Below, piece after piece: positions 8,218 to 15,743 of a stretch of 59,518 nucleotides of DNA. The notes beneath the pieces were generated by a model. That model saw only the letters and a program-made list of their open reading frames with translations. It was not told the DNA's origin and did no database searches. The stretch is from Aquincolibacterium sp041674705. GTDB lineage: Bacteria > Omnitrophota > Omnitrophia > Omnitrophales > Aquincolibacteriaceae. Numbering within the stretch: the first letter of the stretch is position 1; every line of letters begins with the position of its first letter. The stretch spans positions 1 through 59,518 of the forward strand of contig JBAYVF010000011.1 of NCBI GenBank assembly GCA_041674705.1, given 5' to 3'. A program made the translations under genes and the position numbers.

Positions 8218-9582
8218 TTAGACCAAACCTTGATCGATCATCGCGTCCGCAACTTTCACGAACCCCGCGATGTTGGCGCCGTTGACGTAATTGACGTACT
8301 TTGCGTCTTCTTTGCCGTATTTCACACAACTCTCATGGATCGAAACCATGATCCCGTGCAATTTTTCATCAACTTCTTTCCGGGACCAGCGGAGCCGCAT
8401 GCTGTTCTGGCTCATTTCCAGACCCGAAGTCGCCACACCGCCGGCATTCGCCGCTTTGCCGGGGGCATAGAGGATCTTCGCTTTCAGGAACACCTCGACG
8501 CCTTCCGGGGTGGTCGGCATGTTGGCGCCTTCGCCGATCGCGATACAACCGCCTTTAACGAGAGCCTTCGCGTCCGCTTCGTTGATCTCGTTCTGCGTGG
8601 CGCTCGGGAAAGCCGCATCGCACTCGACCTTCCACGGTTTTTTCCCGGCGACATACTCCGCGCCGAAAGCGTCCGCGTATTCCTTAATGCGCCCGCGTCT
8701 CACGTTCTTGAGATCCATGACGAACTGCAATTTCTTGGCATCAATGCCCTTCTTGTCGTAGATGTAGCCGTCCGAATCGGACAAAGTAACGACCTTCGCA
8801 CCGAGTTCGTTCAGCTTCTCGACCGTATACTGGGCGACATTTCCGGAACCGGAAACCACGCAGGTCTTCCCTGCCAGCGACATCTTTCTCGTCTTCATCA
8901 TTTCCTCGACGAAATAGACGCAACCGTAACCGGTGGCTTCGGGACGGATCAAACTGCCGCCCCAGCTCAGGGCCTTGCCCGTCAGGACGCCGGTGAACTC
9001 ATTACGGATCCGCTTGTACTGGCCGAACATAAAACCGATCTCACGACCGCCCACGCCGATATCGCCGGCCGGAACGTCCGTATCCGGACCAATATGACGG
9101 GAAAGCTCCAGCATGAAGCTCTGACAGAACTTCATGACTTCGTTGTCAGATTTTCCCTTCGGATCAAAATCCGAACCGCCCTTGCCGCCGCCCATAGGAA
9201 GCGTGGTCAGGCTGTTCTTGAACACTTGCTCGAAGGCCAGGAACTTCAAAATGCCGAGGTTCACGCTCGGGTGAAGGCGAAGACCGCCCTTGTAGGGACC
9301 GATCGCGCTGTTCATTTCGATACGGAACCCGCGATTGATCTGCATCTCCCCTTTATCATCCAGCCAGGGAACGCGGAACATGATCACACGCTCAGGCTCG
9401 ACCATTCTTTCCAGGATCTTTGCATTTTTATATTTAGGATGTTTTTCGATGAACGGCGTGACGGATTCCACGACTTCCCGAACCGCCTGGTGGAATTCTT
9501 TTTCGCCGGCATTCCGGGCGATCACTTTTTTCATGAACGCGTTAATGTCTTTTTCCACTGAACTTTCCCCTGTTTTTGCCAT
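8218..9582 (-). CDS. gdhA: NADP-type glutamate dehydrogenase
   Basis: A 454-residue hexameric-type glutamate dehydrogenase that interconverts 2-oxoglutarate plus ammonia and glutamate. PMGGGKGGSDFDPKGKS carries the catalytic Lys, PAGDIGVGGREIGFM and VSGSGNVAQY (dinucleotide fold) follow, and GGVATSGLEMSQNS is near the C-terminus. Length matches the assimilatory, small-subunit family. I start at the ATG at 9582, which has AAAGGGG before it, not at the in-frame ATG at 9609. A sigma70-like promoter (9823-9850) and an intrinsic terminator hairpin (9659-9720) precede it, and the gene upstream encodes an ANTAR protein, so antitermination control is plausible (see findings). Confidence 0.97.
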   Translation of the reverse strand: MAKTGESSVEKDINAFMKKVIARNAGEKEFHQAVREVVESVTPFIEKHPKYKNAKILERMVEPERVIMFRVPWLDDKGEMQINRGFRIEMNSAIGPYKGGLRLHPSVNLGILKFLAFEQVFKNSLTTLPMGGGKGGSDFDPKGKSDNEVMKFCQSFMLELSRHIGPDTDVPAGDIGVGGREIGFMFGQYKRIRNEFTGVLTGKALSWGGSLIRPEATGYGCVYFVEEMMKTRKMSLAGKTCVVSGSGNVAQYTVEKLNELGAKVVTLSDSDGYIYDKKGIDAKKLQFVMDLKNVRRGRIKEYADAFGAEYVAGKKPWKVECDAAFPSATQNEINEADAKALVKGGCIAIGEGANMPTTPEGVEVFLKAKILYAPGKAANAGGVATSGLEMSQNSMRLRWSRKEVDEKLHGIMVSIHESCVKYGKEDAKYVNYVNGANIAGFVKVADAMIDQGLV

Positions 9583-9658
9583 TTTTTTACCCCTTTGTTG
9601 ATGTTTCAAGGATCAAAATGTTCCCGCGAACTCATTTGCAGCATAGACCGCTTTTTCC

Positions 9659-9720
9659 AAAAAAAAATCCTTTCCGGCGAAAACCTCTCGCCCCGTAAAA
9701 CGGGGCTCGCCAAAAAGGAT
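9659..9720 (-). terminator. Intrinsic terminator in the gdhA leader (possible attenuator)
   Basis: On the minus strand, ATCCTTTTTGGCGA (9720-9707) pairs with TCGCCGGAAAGGAT (9680-9667; two G-U pairs), enclosing the inner hairpin GCCCCGT-TTT-ACGGGGC, and is followed by a run of about eight U. It lies between the promoter at 9823-9850 and the gdhA start. It either ends the upstream GAF-ANTAR transcript or attenuates gdhA. Confidence 0.75.
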
Positions 9721-9822
9721 GTCATTATCCCGTGTTTTGGAATGGAAAACAAAACCGGATTCCGCTCCGAACGCCGTTTTGCTTTCATCCCGCCGGACAC
9801 TCACTTTGTGTTCAGCGACGGG

Positions 9823-9850
9823 ATTATAGCACAGCGATCCTGCTTTTCAA
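9823..9850 (-). promoter_or_regulatory. gdhA: Sigma70-like promoter for gdhA
   Basis: On the minus strand TTGAAA (9850-9845) and TATAAT (9828-9823) are separated by 16 bases. Transcription would start near 9815 and give a leader of about 235 bases that contains the terminator hairpin. Confidence 0.7.
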
Positions 9851-9858
9851 TCCCGATC

Positions 9859-10575
9859 TTATTCTTTTGAGGATGCGAATTTTTTCATTTCTTCGCTCAA
9901 AAGAATGGCCTCGGACACTTCCCTCATGCTCTTGCGCTTATCCATGCTGTACTTCCGGATAAGCTTGTAGGCTCCCTGCTCGTTCAAGCTCTCCCTTTGC
10001 ATCAGAATGCCCTTGGCGCGCTCGATCACTTTTCTTGATTCCAGTTCTTCCTGGATCACCTGCGATTCCACGACCAGCCGGAAGTTTTCGATGACGATCG
10101 CCGCGAGGCTGGCGATCGATTTGATGATGCGTATCTCGCTGGAACTGAAACGATGCGGCTTCACGGTGTAACAGTTCAACACCCCAATGACATTTCCTTT
10201 GAAAAGAAGCGGCACGCTCAGCAAGGAACAAAGGTTTTCCTTTTTGGCGATGGCCCGATTGAGATAGCGCTTGTCTTTGCGCACATCCAGAACGGTCAGG
10301 GGTTTCCCGAGTTCGGCCACCCTTCCGGCAATACCTTCCCCGAGCTTCGCATTCGGTTTTTTATTATAGAACTCACTCACCGACTGGGTCGCTTTGACAA
10401 CAAGCTCCTGAGTGGCCTTATCCAGAAGCATCAGGGAACATATCTTGGAATTCATGACCTCGGCGGTCACCGTCACGATCAATTTGAGGATCTCTTCGGA
10501 GTATAGATCTGAGGCGACCGCGTCGCTTATCTTCGTCAAAGCATCGATGATCTGTTTACTGTTGAGCGATTTCAT
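9859..10575 (-). CDS. GAF-ANTAR RNA-binding antiterminator
   Basis: A 238-residue protein with a GAF domain (about 10-165; NSKICSLMLLD, GEGIAGRVAELGKP, SVPLLFKGNVIGVLN) and a C-terminal ANTAR domain (about 180-235; RKVIERAKGILMQRESLNEQGAYKLIRKYSM). ANTAR proteins bind paired RNA hairpins in leaders and prevent premature termination, often of nitrogen-metabolism genes. I prefer the ATG at 10575 (GAAGAAG before it) to a TTG at 10623 that overlaps the previous gene. It is the third gene of an operon after a PocR-PAS kinase and a receiver protein; gdhA with its terminator-bearing leader is next, the obvious candidate target. A helix between GAF and ANTAR may transmit the signal. Confidence 0.92.
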   Translation of the reverse strand: MKSLNSKQIIDALTKISDAVASDLYSEEILKLIVTVTAEVMNSKICSLMLLDKATQELVVKATQSVSEFYNKKPNAKLGEGIAGRVAELGKPLTVLDVRKDKRYLNRAIAKKENLCSLLSVPLLFKGNVIGVLNCYTVKPHRFSSSEIRIIKSIASLAAIVIENFRLVVESQVIQEELESRKVIERAKGILMQRESLNEQGAYKLIRKYSMDKRKSMREVSEAILLSEEMKKFASSKE

Positions 10576-10612
10576 AGAAGGACGCTTCTTCCTTGGTGTG
10601 CGACTCGTGAGA

Positions 10613-10990
10613 TCATTTTTCAAGCAGCCGCTTGATCTTCATCAGAAGATCCTGGGAATCGTAGGGCTTCCGGACACAATCATCGGCCCCGGCGGTCAGA
10701 CATTGATGCTCCACGTCGTCCGCGCCCGCGGCGGTCGTGGAAATGATGGGAATGTCTTTCGTAACAGGATTCTTGCGAAGCCGGCGACACACCTCAAAAC
10801 CATCCACCCCAGGCATGATCACATCCACCAGGATGAGATCGGGCTTTTCCGCCACAGCCTTTCGGATCCCTTCCGCACCCTCCATGGAAGAGATCACTTC
10901 ATAGCCGTTCTTTTGAAGCCTCAGAGAGATCATCATGATCTGGTCCGACTCGTCTTCAATGAAAAGGATCTTTTTATTTTTCTTGCTCAT
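10613..10990 (-). CDS. Single-domain response regulator (CheY-like)
   Basis: A 125-residue receiver domain with no output domain. The acidic pair is in LFIEDE, the phospho-acceptor Asp in ILVDVIMPGVDG, the switch Thr in IISTTAAG, and the conserved Lys in CVRKPYDS. It overlaps the end of the upstream kinase gene by 17 bases, with AGAGG before its ATG, so it is its cognate partner. It may pass phosphate on, or act on the GAF-ANTAR protein next to it by contact. Confidence 0.93.
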   Translation of the reverse strand: MSKKNKKILFIEDESDQIMMISLRLQKNGYEVISSMEGAEGIRKAVAEKPDLILVDVIMPGVDGFEVCRRLRKNPVTKDIPIISTTAAGADDVEHQCLTAGADDCVRKPYDSQDLLMKIKRLLEK

Positions 10991-13900
10991 GTTTTTGGAC
11001 CTCTTCTTTTTGATAGAGCGGCAGTGAGAACGTCAACCGCGTCCCTTTTCCGAGTTCGCTTTTGATCCAGATCTGGCCTCCATGCAAATCCATGATCCCT
11101 TTTGCGATCGAGAGGCCAAGCCCGAACCCTTTTTCTCCGGGGCCGGCGGTCCTTGAAAATTGCTGGAATTTTTCGAACATCTTTCCGAGATTCTCGGAGG
11201 CGATCCCGATACCGCTGTCCTGGACCTCGCACTCCACAGTATCTTTCAATACGGCCATAGAGATTTTTACCGTCCCTCTCTCCGGAGTGAATTTAACGGC
11301 ATTATCCACCAGATTGGTCAGCACCTGTGTGATCTTGTCGGGATCCGCAAAAACCGGCACGTCATGCCTGGGCAAATCGATACTAAGATCGATCTCTTTT
11401 TCAGCGGCGCGCTTTTTAAACTCGAACATCACGTCTTTGATGAGATCCGCAAGATCCGTCCTTTTCCGCATGAGCTGGATCTTGCCGGTCTCGATGCTTG
11501 AAATATCCAAAAGACTCGTGATCATACGCGCCAAACGGTCGATACTCCGCATCACGGTCCCGAGGATCTCTTTTTGTTCAGCGTTAACCGGCCCGACCAT
11601 TTCGTCCATAAGAAGACTGATCCCTTCCTTCTCGATCGAAAGGGGCGTCCGAAGCTCATGAGACACGGTTCTCACGATATCGTTGCGAAACTCCTCGACC
11701 TTCCTTTGCTCCGTCACATCGACTGAAACACCCAGGATACACTCTTCCCCCATCCCGGCCATTTTGAACGGGATTTTGATGGTTTGAAGAATATGCTTCC
11801 GGCTCATCGCATCGGTGAATATTTCATTGGCGACAAGCACGGGTCTCCCCGTGGCCAAAACCCGGCGGTCTGCTTCCAGGAATTTCCTGGCCTCTTCCGG
11901 AACCTGGTGGATGTCTTGGCGTTTCTTCCCGATGAGCTGGTGCGGTTCTTTCCCGTACGCCATCCCCACCGCGCGATTCACAAGAATGAACCGGCCTTGC
12001 TTGTCCTTGGCAAAGATCATGTGCGGCACTGTATCGATGATCTGGCGCAATTGCCGCCGGTTCTCGCTTAAAGCCTCCTCGGCACGTTTGCGATCGGAAA
12101 CATCGCGGGCAAACGACTGGATAATTCCCTCCGGAGTTTTCCACGCAATCACTTCCACGAAAACCAAATTGCCGTCTTTCCGTTTCATGGGCCGCTCAAA
12201 TCGCAACGTTTCTCCTTGCCGAATGCGTTCCATCCGCTGCTCGCCATTGGGCCGGAGATCCCTCGGATAGGTATCGAGAATGTTGAGTTTTTTAAATTCT
12301 TTTTCGTCATAACCCAACATGGCCCTGAACTCAGGATTCGTCAGAAGGAACCGGCCTTTTAGATCAATGCTAAAGATGCCATCCTTCGCATTTTCAACCA
12401 GCTGTTGGTGCTGAAATCGAGTTCTGAGGATCTCTTCCTCCGCCCGTTTACTCGCGGTGATATCGCGGGAAACTCCCACCCAATACAAGGGGCGCCCCTT
12501 CGCATCGTTGACGATCGAGAAGCGATCGGAAAGCCACCGATAAGAACCATTTTTGTGCTTACAACGATAATCAACAATCCCGCTCTTCACTTTTCCAGCT
12601 TGCGCTCTTTCCAGCACGTTCATCACTGCTTTCAAATCATCAGGGTGAATCCGGCTGGTGGCAAAACTCAGATCCTCGCCGAGCAACTCTTTGGGTGAAA
12701 AACCGAGCACTTTCTTGGCGGCGGGACTAAAAAAATCATAGCGCCCGGTCTGTATGTTCCGGCGGTAAACAAGATCGATCGAATTATTCATCACAAGGCG
12801 AAAACGCTCTTCAGTTTCCTTAAGCGTCTCCTCCGCTTTTTTGCGCTCGGTGACGTCGCGAAAACTCCACACGCGGCCTATCGGCTTACCGTTAATTAAT
12901 TGCGGATGCGAATAACGCTCAAAAACTCTTCCGTCGTTGAACTCAAGAACATCAAAGCTGTCCTTTTTAGGGTGGCGGTAGAGCTCGGCTACTTTTGAAA
13001 GAAAATGCTGGGGTTTTTTCAGTTGGGGCAACACATGGCCAAGCAATTTCTTATCATCACGACTTTGGACGATCTTGTCGGGTATGTTCCATAGACGGGC
13101 AAACCGTTCATTAAAGTCCGCGATTTTTCCTTTATTGTGATCCACGACGAGAATTCCGTCTGCCGTGGATTCCAGCGTGGCCCGCTCGAGAGATAATGCT
13201 TTTTTCAAACCTTCTTCCGCTCTTTTTTGCTCTGTCGTATTCACGGCAACTTCGACAAGGCCGGTAACAGTACCGGAAGCGTCCTTAATAGGACTGGCGG
13301 AAATGGTCCAGTACCTTCCGTCGGGTGAAACCATCCCCGCCTGTTCAAAACAACCCGTCTTTTTCGACTTATTTACAGGACATCCGGGACATGGCCGATT
13401 TAAGTTATGAAAGATCTTGTAACAGGTAGCTCCTTCCAGCTCCTTGCTGGTTTTACCGAACGCCTTTGCAGTGCTGGCGTTCGCCCAGATAATCTTGTTT
13501 TTCGTGTCCTGATAAACCACCAGATCCGGGACATTGTCTAAAACCAGTTTTTTCTCGGCTTCACTGGCTCTAAACGCCTTTTCTGTCCGATTGCACTCTT
13601 CGGAACGCTCCTTTTCCGCAAGGCCAAGATAGCCCATCCGAATGATGGTGTGAGCCAATTTGCCTAAAAAACGCGTGGCTTGTTTGAGCTTTTTTTCGGA
13701 AATCACCGGAACCTCTTTGAGGGCCCTGAGGTAGGCGGCTTCATTGCAGCCGAAGAGCTTTGCCTGTTTCTTGAAATAGAGGATGCTGGGCGGTCTAAGA
13801 AGGACCTGCCCCGTCGCGAGAATGGCGACCTTTTTTCCTTTAATGATGATGGGCGTCGCGCAGTCCACGAGCCCGTTCTCGCAGGCCTCAATGACGATCT

Positions 13901-14192
13901 GGCCTGGACGTTTTAGATGTCGGACGAGGCGGGCGTTACTGGTCCGGCACCTTGTGGCGGCCAGGGGACAATTTCTGTGATATTTCGTGCAGATATCCCG
14001 CCATCCTGTGGCGATCAGGATCTTGCTCTCGGGAACACTCAAAAATCCGATGGTAAAACCCATGGCATCCGTAAAGCCCTGGAACAGGTTACGCAACTCC
14101 TCCAGATCCACCAGATCTTTGATGGAATACTTTCCGTCCACCAGATGTTTCGCGTGGCCTTGACGGCCAGTCTTTGCAGGATCCGCTTTCAT
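10974..14192 (-). CDS. PocR-domain multi-PAS sensor histidine kinase
   Basis: A 1072-residue soluble kinase with no membrane segment. Order: PocR ligand-binding domain (about 20-190; Cys-rich RDICTKYHRNCPLAATRC and CENGLVDCATPI), then five PAS domains (about 200-830; repeated joints of the DxTxxKRAEE type), HisKA (SHELRTPLSIEKEG, about 845) and HATPase (about 945-1060; NLVDNAVKF, DSGIGI, GFGLGLSIAKG). PocR domains sense small hydrocarbon derivatives such as propanediol in the founding member; the ligand here is unknown. I start at ATG 14192 (GGGGTG upstream) rather than GTG 14198. It heads an operon with a receiver and a GAF-ANTAR protein, linking a cytoplasmic metabolite to RNA-level control. 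Confidence 0.93.
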   Translation of the reverse strand: MKADPAKTGRQGHAKHLVDGKYSIKDLVDLEELRNLFQGFTDAMGFTIGFLSVPESKILIATGWRDICTKYHRNCPLAATRCRTSNARLVRHLKRPGQIVIEACENGLVDCATPIIIKGKKVAILATGQVLLRPPSILYFKKQAKLFGCNEAAYLRALKEVPVISEKKLKQATRFLGKLAHTIIRMGYLGLAEKERSEECNRTEKAFRASEAEKKLVLDNVPDLVVYQDTKNKIIWANASTAKAFGKTSKELEGATCYKIFHNLNRPCPGCPVNKSKKTGCFEQAGMVSPDGRYWTISASPIKDASGTVTGLVEVAVNTTEQKRAEEGLKKALSLERATLESTADGILVVDHNKGKIADFNERFARLWNIPDKIVQSRDDKKLLGHVLPQLKKPQHFLSKVAELYRHPKKDSFDVLEFNDGRVFERYSHPQLINGKPIGRVWSFRDVTERKKAEETLKETEERFRLVMNNSIDLVYRRNIQTGRYDFFSPAAKKVLGFSPKELLGEDLSFATSRIHPDDLKAVMNVLERAQAGKVKSGIVDYRCKHKNGSYRWLSDRFSIVNDAKGRPLYWVGVSRDITASKRAEEEILRTRFQHQQLVENAKDGIFSIDLKGRFLLTNPEFRAMLGYDEKEFKKLNILDTYPRDLRPNGEQRMERIRQGETLRFERPMKRKDGNLVFVEVIAWKTPEGIIQSFARDVSDRKRAEEALSENRRQLRQIIDTVPHMIFAKDKQGRFILVNRAVGMAYGKEPHQLIGKKRQDIHQVPEEARKFLEADRRVLATGRPVLVANEIFTDAMSRKHILQTIKIPFKMAGMGEECILGVSVDVTEQRKVEEFRNDIVRTVSHELRTPLSIEKEGISLLMDEMVGPVNAEQKEILGTVMRSIDRLARMITSLLDISSIETGKIQLMRKRTDLADLIKDVMFEFKKRAAEKEIDLSIDLPRHDVPVFADPDKITQVLTNLVDNAVKFTPERGTVKISMAVLKDTVECEVQDSGIGIASENLGKMFEKFQQFSRTAGPGEKGFGLGLSIAKGIMDLHGGQIWIKSELGKGTRLTFSLPLYQKEEVQKHEQEK

Positions 14193-14348
14193 TTTCACCC
14201 CATCGACCCATGGACTTCGAGAAAAAGAAACAACAGTTCATAGTATACAACACGCCTCCTAAAAACCATAGCAGCCTTGAGCCCCCCAAGGCTCCCCGTG
14301 AGCTCATTAAAGGCTTGGTTCATGCCGATAAAAGAGGGGGTCACCATC

Positions 14349-15674
14349 ATGGAAAAGATCTTCACTCAGCTTAAACAAAATCCTTTTCTGAAGAGCTTGC
14401 AGGTTTCCTGGAAGGAAGGGATCCCCGCAAGCGTCATGCAGTCGCTGGCCGAGGATTATTTCATCCCGTTGGCTCTTTTTCTCTGCGCCACTCCCCTGCA
14501 GATCGGACTTCTTGTAGCCGTTCCGACCCTCGTCAGTTCCGTGATTCAACTTTGGACCTCGAAGGCCGTCGACTTGATCGGGAGCAGGCTCCGCTGTCTC
14601 GTAACCACCGCAGCAGGACAGGCGTTTTGTCTTCTTCCGATCGTTTTTCTACCATTCCTGGCTGGCGCCTGGAGGATCGGAGCCTTCATTGTTTTTGTGA
14701 CCCTCTTCCGGACCTTCGGAAGCCTCATCAGCACGGTTTGGGGCAGCTTGGCAAGCGATTATCTCCCGGCCGAAGAACGGGGGCGCTATTTTGGATGGCG
14801 ATCAAGGGTCGTCGGCATTGCCGGCATTCTCGGAACGGTTTGGGGCGGGCTGCTTCTTTTCAGCTATCGGGGCAAACTACAAGCCGCCGGTTTTATGATC
14901 CTCGTTGCCGTCGCCACCCTCGCAAGATTTCTTTCCGCGGGGCTCATGACGCGAATGCAGGACCTTCCGGCCGTCGAAAAACCCGGCGATCATTTTACGT
15001 TCTTGATGTTCCTCAGAAGGTTCCGGCAAAGCAATTTCGTGAAGTTTGTTTTTTACGTCGCGAGCATCATGTTCGCAACGAATCTTGCCGCGCCGTTCTT
15101 CAGCGTCTATATGCTCCACGACCTTCATTTTAATTATTTTTTGTTCATGACCATCCGTTTCGCGTCGATCGTCGCAGGGCTTGTTTCTTTCCCTATTTGG
15201 GGAAGACACGCGGATGCGGTCGGAAATGCGAAGATCCTCAAACTCACGAGCCTTCTCATCCCCGCCATCCCCTTGCTCTGGACGATCTCCCCCCTCCCCG
15301 CCTATCTTATTTGCGTGGAAATCTTTTCAGGATTCGTCTGGGGAGGTTTCAATCTCTGCGCGCTTAACTTTATCTATGAAGCCGTCAGTTCAGGAAAACG
15401 GATACGTTGTCTGAGCTACTTTGCCTTTATCAACGGCATCGCGATCTTTCTGGGCGCTGCGGCGGGTGGATTCCTCGTCGAGCGTCTCCCCTCATTCCGC
15501 GGGTCCGCGATCCTGACTGTGTTCTTGATCTCGGGCGCGCTACGGCTCCTGTCTCATTTTATTCTCTCAAAGAAATTCCGGGAAGTGCGGCTTGTGGCGC
15601 AAAAAATATCGAGTCTGGAACTTTTTTTCAGCGTGACCGGGATCCGGCAGCTTGGAGGAAGGAATAAATCTTAA
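14349..15674 (+). CDS. MFS transporter
   Basis: A 441-residue membrane protein with about 12 hydrophobic segments in two halves, the major facilitator layout. The loop DYLPAEERGRYFGWRSRVVG between helices 4 and 5 is typical of a sugar/drug-exporter-like MFS subgroup often annotated only as 'MFS transporter'. The ATG at 14349 has GAGGGGG 8 bases upstream; two earlier in-frame ATGs lack one. It is one of only two plus-strand genes in the window and converges on glycogen phosphorylase. Substrate unknown; the position next to glycogen genes hints at a sugar but this is weak. Confidence 0.85.
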   Translation: MEKIFTQLKQNPFLKSLQVSWKEGIPASVMQSLAEDYFIPLALFLCATPLQIGLLVAVPTLVSSVIQLWTSKAVDLIGSRLRCLVTTAAGQAFCLLPIVFLPFLAGAWRIGAFIVFVTLFRTFGSLISTVWGSLASDYLPAEERGRYFGWRSRVVGIAGILGTVWGGLLLFSYRGKLQAAGFMILVAVATLARFLSAGLMTRMQDLPAVEKPGDHFTFLMFLRRFRQSNFVKFVFYVASIMFATNLAAPFFSVYMLHDLHFNYFLFMTIRFASIVAGLVSFPIWGRHADAVGNAKILKLTSLLIPAIPLLWTISPLPAYLICVEIFSGFVWGGFNLCALNFIYEAVSSGKRIRCLSYFAFINGIAIFLGAAAGGFLVERLPSFRGSAILTVFLISGALRLLSHFILSKKFREVRLVAQKISSLELFFSVTGIRQLGGRNKS

Positions 15675-15743
15675 AACCAGCACCTGGTAGATAGTACCTG
15701 GCACTTCGCTTGCTATGGACCAAGTACCGTGTAAGGCCTCGAG
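15675..15743. repeat. Short palindromic spacer between convergent genes
   Basis: Contains CCAGCACCTGGTAGATAGTACCTGG-type nested words and GTACCGTGTAAGG, related to the other word repeats in the window. It may act as a bidirectional terminator, but there is no clear T run. Confidence 0.35.
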
